Position numbers and translations under genes: made by a program
Shown: piece by piece, positions 7,350 to 9,692 of the stretch
How positions within the stretch are numbered: position 1 is the first letter of the stretch
Layout: each line of letters opens with the position of its first letter
Notes under the pieces: model-generated
Databases searched by the model: none
What the model was told of the DNA's origin: nothing
What the model saw: only the letters and a program-made list of their open reading frames with translations
Assembly: GCF_002737765.1 (NCBI RefSeq)
Contig: NZ_PEGG01000047.1
Span: forward strand, 1-9,692
Length of the DNA: 9,692 nucleotides
Direction: 5' to 3'
From: Caulobacter sp. B11
GTDB taxonomy: Bacteria; Pseudomonadota; Alphaproteobacteria; Caulobacterales; Caulobacteraceae

Positions 7350-8207
7350 CTAAACAGCCCGGTTGTCGATCAGCCGGGTCTTGCCCAGCCAGGCGGCGAC
7401 CAGGATCCGGGCCGTGGCGGGGTCTATCGCGCCAGGGCCCAGTCGCGACAGGTCGCCGGCCTCGCGCACGTCCAGATAGTCGATCGGGCCAAAGCCGGCG
7501 GCGGTCAGGGCGGCCTTGCCGGCCGCCTCGGCCGCGTCGACCCGGCCGCCCGCCGCGATGGCGTTGGCGACAGCCTCGAGGGCGCGGGGCAGGGCGACGG
7601 CGGCCTGGCGCTCGGCGGCGCTGAGATAGGCGTTGCGCGACGACAGGGCCAGGCCGTCCTCGGCCCGCTGAGTGGGCGCGCCGACGATCTGCACCGGCAG
7701 ATCCAGGTCGCGGACCAGGCGCTTGATCACCTGCAGCTGCTGGTAGTCCTTCTCGCCGAACACAGCGACATCCGGCTGGGCCTGGATCAGCAGCTTGGCG
7801 ACCACGGTGGCGACCCCGCTGAAGAACTGCGGCCGCGCCCCGCCTTCCAGCGGTTCGGACACGCCCGAGACGCTGATCGTGGTGGAAAAGCCCGGGGCGT
7901 ACATCTCGCCGGCGTCGGGCGCGTACATCAGGTCGCAGCCGGCCGAGGCCAGCAGGTCGGCGTCACGGCCTTCGCCGCGGGGATAGGCGTCGAAATCCTC
8001 GTGCGGCGCGAACTGCTTGGGATTGACGAAGACGCTGGCCGCCACGCGGTCGGCCCGCGCCCGGCCCAGCCGGATCAGCGACAGGTGGCCCTCGTGCAGG
8101 GCGCCCATGGTCGGGACCAGGGCCACGGTCTGACCGGCCGCCTTCCAGGCCCGAACCTGGGCGCGGAGGTCGGCGACGGTGCGGACGATGGGCAGGGTCG
8201 TGGCCAT
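7350..8207 (-). CDS. panC: Pantothenate synthetase (pantoate--beta-alanine ligase)
   Basis: Cytoplasmic enzyme that joins pantoate and beta-alanine using ATP, via a pantoyl-adenylate, in pantothenate and coenzyme A synthesis. The protein has 285 residues, the normal family length, and is intact. Marks include PTMGALHEGH (32-41) with the HIGH-type nucleotide-binding pair H38 and H41, then VFVNPKQF, FFSGVATVVAKLL, VFGEKDYQQL and the KMSKS-like loop LALSSRNAYLS. The start is ATG at 8207 (MATTLPIVRT); the frame continues upstream to 8321, but the extra residues do not look like PanC. No panB or panD lies nearby, so it is a stand-alone gene divergent from mipZ and tail-to-tail with DUF1489. Confidence 0.95.
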   Translation of the reverse strand: MATTLPIVRTVADLRAQVRAWKAAGQTVALVPTMGALHEGHLSLIRLGRARADRVAASVFVNPKQFAPHEDFDAYPRGEGRDADLLASAGCDLMYAPDAGEMYAPGFSTTISVSGVSEPLEGGARPQFFSGVATVVAKLLIQAQPDVAVFGEKDYQQLQVIKRLVRDLDLPVQIVGAPTQRAEDGLALSSRNAYLSAAERQAAVALPRALEAVANAIAAGGRVDAAEAAGKAALTAAGFGPIDYLDVREAGDLSRLGPGAIDPATARILVAAWLGKTRLIDNRAV

Positions 8208-8301
8208 GGCGAAATCCCGACAAAACAGGGGTTGGCTTATGGCCGAGGGGACCGGCGGCGTCCACCTGCGACAATGGGTCCACAGCTGAAGGGCCTCAGG
8301 A

Positions 8302-8380
8302 TTGACGCGGACCCGACCCAAGGGGTCTCCTGCGTGTTAATCTTTCGGTGAGGTTTGCCGAGTCGCGGCGGAAATAGGGA
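8302..8380 (+). promoter_or_regulatory. mipZ upstream region with CcrM-type GANTC site and ribosome binding site
   Basis: The 181-bp spacer between the panC and mipZ starts contains TTGACG (8302-8307), an exact match to the Caulobacter housekeeping -35 element, but no convincing -10 at the right distance. GAGTC at 8360-8364 is a GANTC site, the target of the cell-cycle methylase CcrM; a second, GAATC at 8395-8399, lies within the first codons of mipZ. In C. crescentus mipZ transcription is reported to be activated by CcrM methylation. AGGGA at 8376-8380 is the ribosome site, 8 nt before ATG 8389, and decides that start over ATG 8383. Confidence 0.5.
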
Positions 8381-8388
8381 AGATGACC

Positions 8389-9225
8389 ATGGCCGAATCT
8401 CGGGTGATCGTCGTCGGCAACGAGAAGGGCGGGGCGGGCAAGTCGACCATCGCCGTGCATCTCGCCACCGCGCTGCTGTACGGCGGCGCCAAGGTGGCGC
8501 TGATGGACCTCGATCTGCGCCAGTGCACCTCGATGCGGTTCTTCGAGAATCGCAAGGCCTGGCTGGCCGGCAACAAGGTTACCTTGCCCGAGCTGACCAT
8601 GATGCGGCTGAGCGAGGACGACATCGCCCTGGCGGCGGCCGGCGAGGCCCAACAGGTCCAGCGGTTCGAGGCGGCCTTCCAGGCGGCGCGCGACAGCGCG
8701 GACTTCGTGCTGATCGACACGCCCGGCGGCGACACCGCGATCTCGCGGATGGCCCATGGGCTGGCGGACCTGATCGTCACGCCGATGAATGACAGCTTCG
8801 TCGACTTCGACATGCTGGGTCACATCGATCCGGTGACCATGGAGCTGACCAAGCCGAGCCTCTATTCGCAGACGGTCTGGGAAGCTCGCAAGGCGCGCGC
8901 CCTCAGCGGCCAGCGCCAGGCCTTGGACTGGGTGGTGCTGCGCAATCGCCTGGCCACCACCGAGGCGCGCAACCGCAAGCGCATCGAGGACCGGCTGACG
9001 GCCCTGTCCAAGCGGGTCGGATTCCGCATGGGCCCGGGTCTGCGCGACCGGGTGATCTATCGCGAACTGTTCCCGTTCGGCCTGACCATCGCCGACCTGT
9101 CGACCCAGGTTCGCCCGGTGCCGGTGTCGCTGCAGCATCTGGCCGCGCGCCAGGAACTGCGCGCCCTGATGCATTCCCTTGGTCTTTCGGCCTATTCCGG
9201 GGAAACTCTGCTCGCCGCCCAATAG
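8389..9225 (+). CDS. mipZ: Division-plane positioning ATPase MipZ
   Basis: ParA/MinD-superfamily P-loop ATPase of 278 residues that, in Caulobacter, binds ParB at the chromosome poles, forms a bipolar gradient and blocks FtsZ assembly away from midcell. The deviant Walker A box GNEKGGAGKST covers residues 10-20, with signature lysine K13 and catalytic-loop lysine K18. D42 of the DLDLRQ stretch (switch I region) and the Walker B-like IDTPGGD are present. The C-terminal half (ALSGQRQA.DWVVLRNRLATTEARNRKR and GLRDRVIYRELFPFGLT) is MipZ-specific and is not found in ordinary ParA. Against C. crescentus MipZ as I remember it, differences cluster in the region around residues 48-95. ATG 8389 gives the known N-terminus MAE.RVIVVGN and has AGGGA 8 nt upstream. 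The stop lies 23 nt before the J-protein start, so the two may be co-transcribed. Confidence 0.96.
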   Translation: MAESRVIVVGNEKGGAGKSTIAVHLATALLYGGAKVALMDLDLRQCTSMRFFENRKAWLAGNKVTLPELTMMRLSEDDIALAAAGEAQQVQRFEAAFQAARDSADFVLIDTPGGDTAISRMAHGLADLIVTPMNDSFVDFDMLGHIDPVTMELTKPSLYSQTVWEARKARALSGQRQALDWVVLRNRLATTEARNRKRIEDRLTALSKRVGFRMGPGLRDRVIYRELFPFGLTIADLSTQVRPVPVSLQHLAARQELRALMHSLGLSAYSGETLLAAQ

Positions 9226-9235
9226 TCGGGCGGCG
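9213..9235 (+). other. GC-rich hairpin enclosing the mipZ stop codon
   Basis: CGCCGCCC (9213-9220) and GGGCGGCG (9228-9235) form a perfect 8-bp stem with a 7-base loop that contains the mipZ stop codon. The stem ends just before GAGAGG (9237-9242), the ribosome site of the next gene. No T tract follows. It could reduce read-through, protect the mipZ message, or mask the downstream start. Confidence 0.45.
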
Positions 9236-9248
9236 CGAGAGGCGCTTG

Positions 9249-9676
9249 ATGCTCTATCTTCTGATCGGCGGCGCGGTCCTGCTGCTCGTGGTCTCCGGAC
9301 GCGGGCAGGGGTTCCTGAAGCGCGACGGCTGGCGCATCGGGGCCGGGGCCCTGTCGATCGCCGCTTTTGCCGGCGCGGCCTTCACCGGCGTGCGCGGGGC
9401 CTGGGGCACAAGTGTCGTGCTGGTGGTGCTGGGGGTGTGGAGCGCGACGGTCGCCCGCCAGCGCCCGATGATCGGCAAGCCGGGCCCGGCCCAGGCGGCC
9501 GAGACCTCCCTGATCGAGGCCCGCTCGATTCTTGGGGTCGGCCCAAGGCCAGCCGCGAGGAAATCCAGGCCGCCCACGCTCGGCTGATCCGCATGGCCCA
9601 TCCCGACAAGGGCGGTACGGCGGGGCTGGCGGCCCAGCTCAACGCGGCCCGCGATCGGTTGCTGAGCGGCAAATAG
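9249..9676 (+). pseudogene. Membrane-anchored short J-domain protein (Tim14/Pam18-like), broken by one single-base deletion in this sequence
   Basis: Predicted Hsp70 (DnaK) co-chaperone with its J domain in the cytoplasm, held by N-terminal membrane segments. One base added to CCC at 9542-9544 joins the two frames into about 142 residues. Hydrophobic segments cover about 2-16, 30-49 and 51-69. The C-terminal 50 residues form a minimal J domain: ARSILGVGPKASREEIQAAH, HPD at 118-120 (codons 9599-9607), then KGGTAGLAAQLNAARDRLL. The order membrane anchor then terminal J domain, and the HPDKGG....AAQ.N.A.D.L pattern, closely match mitochondrial Tim14/Pam18. ATG 9249 has GAGAGG 6 nt upstream; a TTG directly before it (9246) is less likely. 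As written, the product ends in the wrong frame at about residue 112 and lacks HPD. Confidence 0.82.
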
Positions 9677-9692
9677 GTCGTCTTGAACGATG

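Noticed and set aside
7347..7360. Short hairpin GGGCT-AAAC-AGCCC between DUF1489 and panC as a terminator
   Set aside because: Only 5 bp, no T tract, and it overlaps the panC stop; too weak to call, although the convergent position is suggestive.
8208..8321. N-terminal extension of panC
   Set aside because: PanC proteins begin close to the residues encoded from 8207; the extra stretch runs through the mipZ promoter region.
8315..8327. Small palindrome GACCC-AAG-GGGTC upstream of mipZ
   Set aside because: A 5-bp repeat in GC-rich DNA is expected by chance; no regulator is suggested.
8296..9222. 308-codon open frame on the minus strand opposite mipZ
   Set aside because: Shadow of a strongly conserved MipZ gene; composition is rich in His, Arg and Gln with no family match.
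9690..9692. ATG in the last three bases as the start of the next gene
   Set aside because: No convincing ribosome site precedes it and no following codons are visible.

Overview
The window comes from a GC-rich alphaproteobacterium, almost certainly Caulobacter or a close relative. The strongest evidence is a full-length MipZ, the division-site ATPase, which reads like the C. crescentus protein with scattered substitutions (compared from memory). GTG and TTG starts, very tight gene packing and a GANTC site in the mipZ promoter region fit the same assignment.

Region 1 (1-5537, plus strand) is the 3' part of a leucine/isovalerate degradation (liu-type) operon. In order it holds the C-terminal half of the methylcrotonyl-CoA carboxylase carboxyltransferase subunit (cut by the window edge), a GNAT acetyltransferase, a methylglutaconyl-CoA hydratase-type crotonase, a DUF3667 zinc-ribbon membrane protein, and the biotin-bearing methylcrotonyl-CoA carboxylase subunit. 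Junctions are 2 nt, a 4-nt ATGA overlap, 38 nt and 9 nt, so these are probably one transcript. The carboxylase subunits and the hydratase carry out consecutive steps (3-methylcrotonyl-CoA to 3-methylglutaconyl-CoA to HMG-CoA). The GNAT and DUF3667 genes are inserted between the catabolic genes and have no known part in the pathway.

Region 2 (5538-7346) holds a CPA2-type cation:proton antiporter on the minus strand, convergent with the liu operon, and a small plus-strand DUF1489 gene transcribed away from it. The 175-bp spacer between the two starts contains a LacI-family-like operator palindrome and plausible promoter elements.

Region 3 (7350-9692) holds panC (pantothenate synthetase) on the minus strand, then a divergent spacer, mipZ, and a short membrane-anchored J-domain protein with a Tim14/Pam18-like J domain.

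Three genes are broken in the sequence as given: the biotin carboxylase subunit (two sites), the antiporter (one) and the J protein (one). All four lesions are single-base losses at short C runs (G on the plus strand for the antiporter). Adding one base at each restores full-length, family-typical proteins. This points to uncorrected homopolymer sequencing errors rather than decay. I see no mobile elements, CRISPR arrays, tRNA or rRNA genes, and no clearly novel system.
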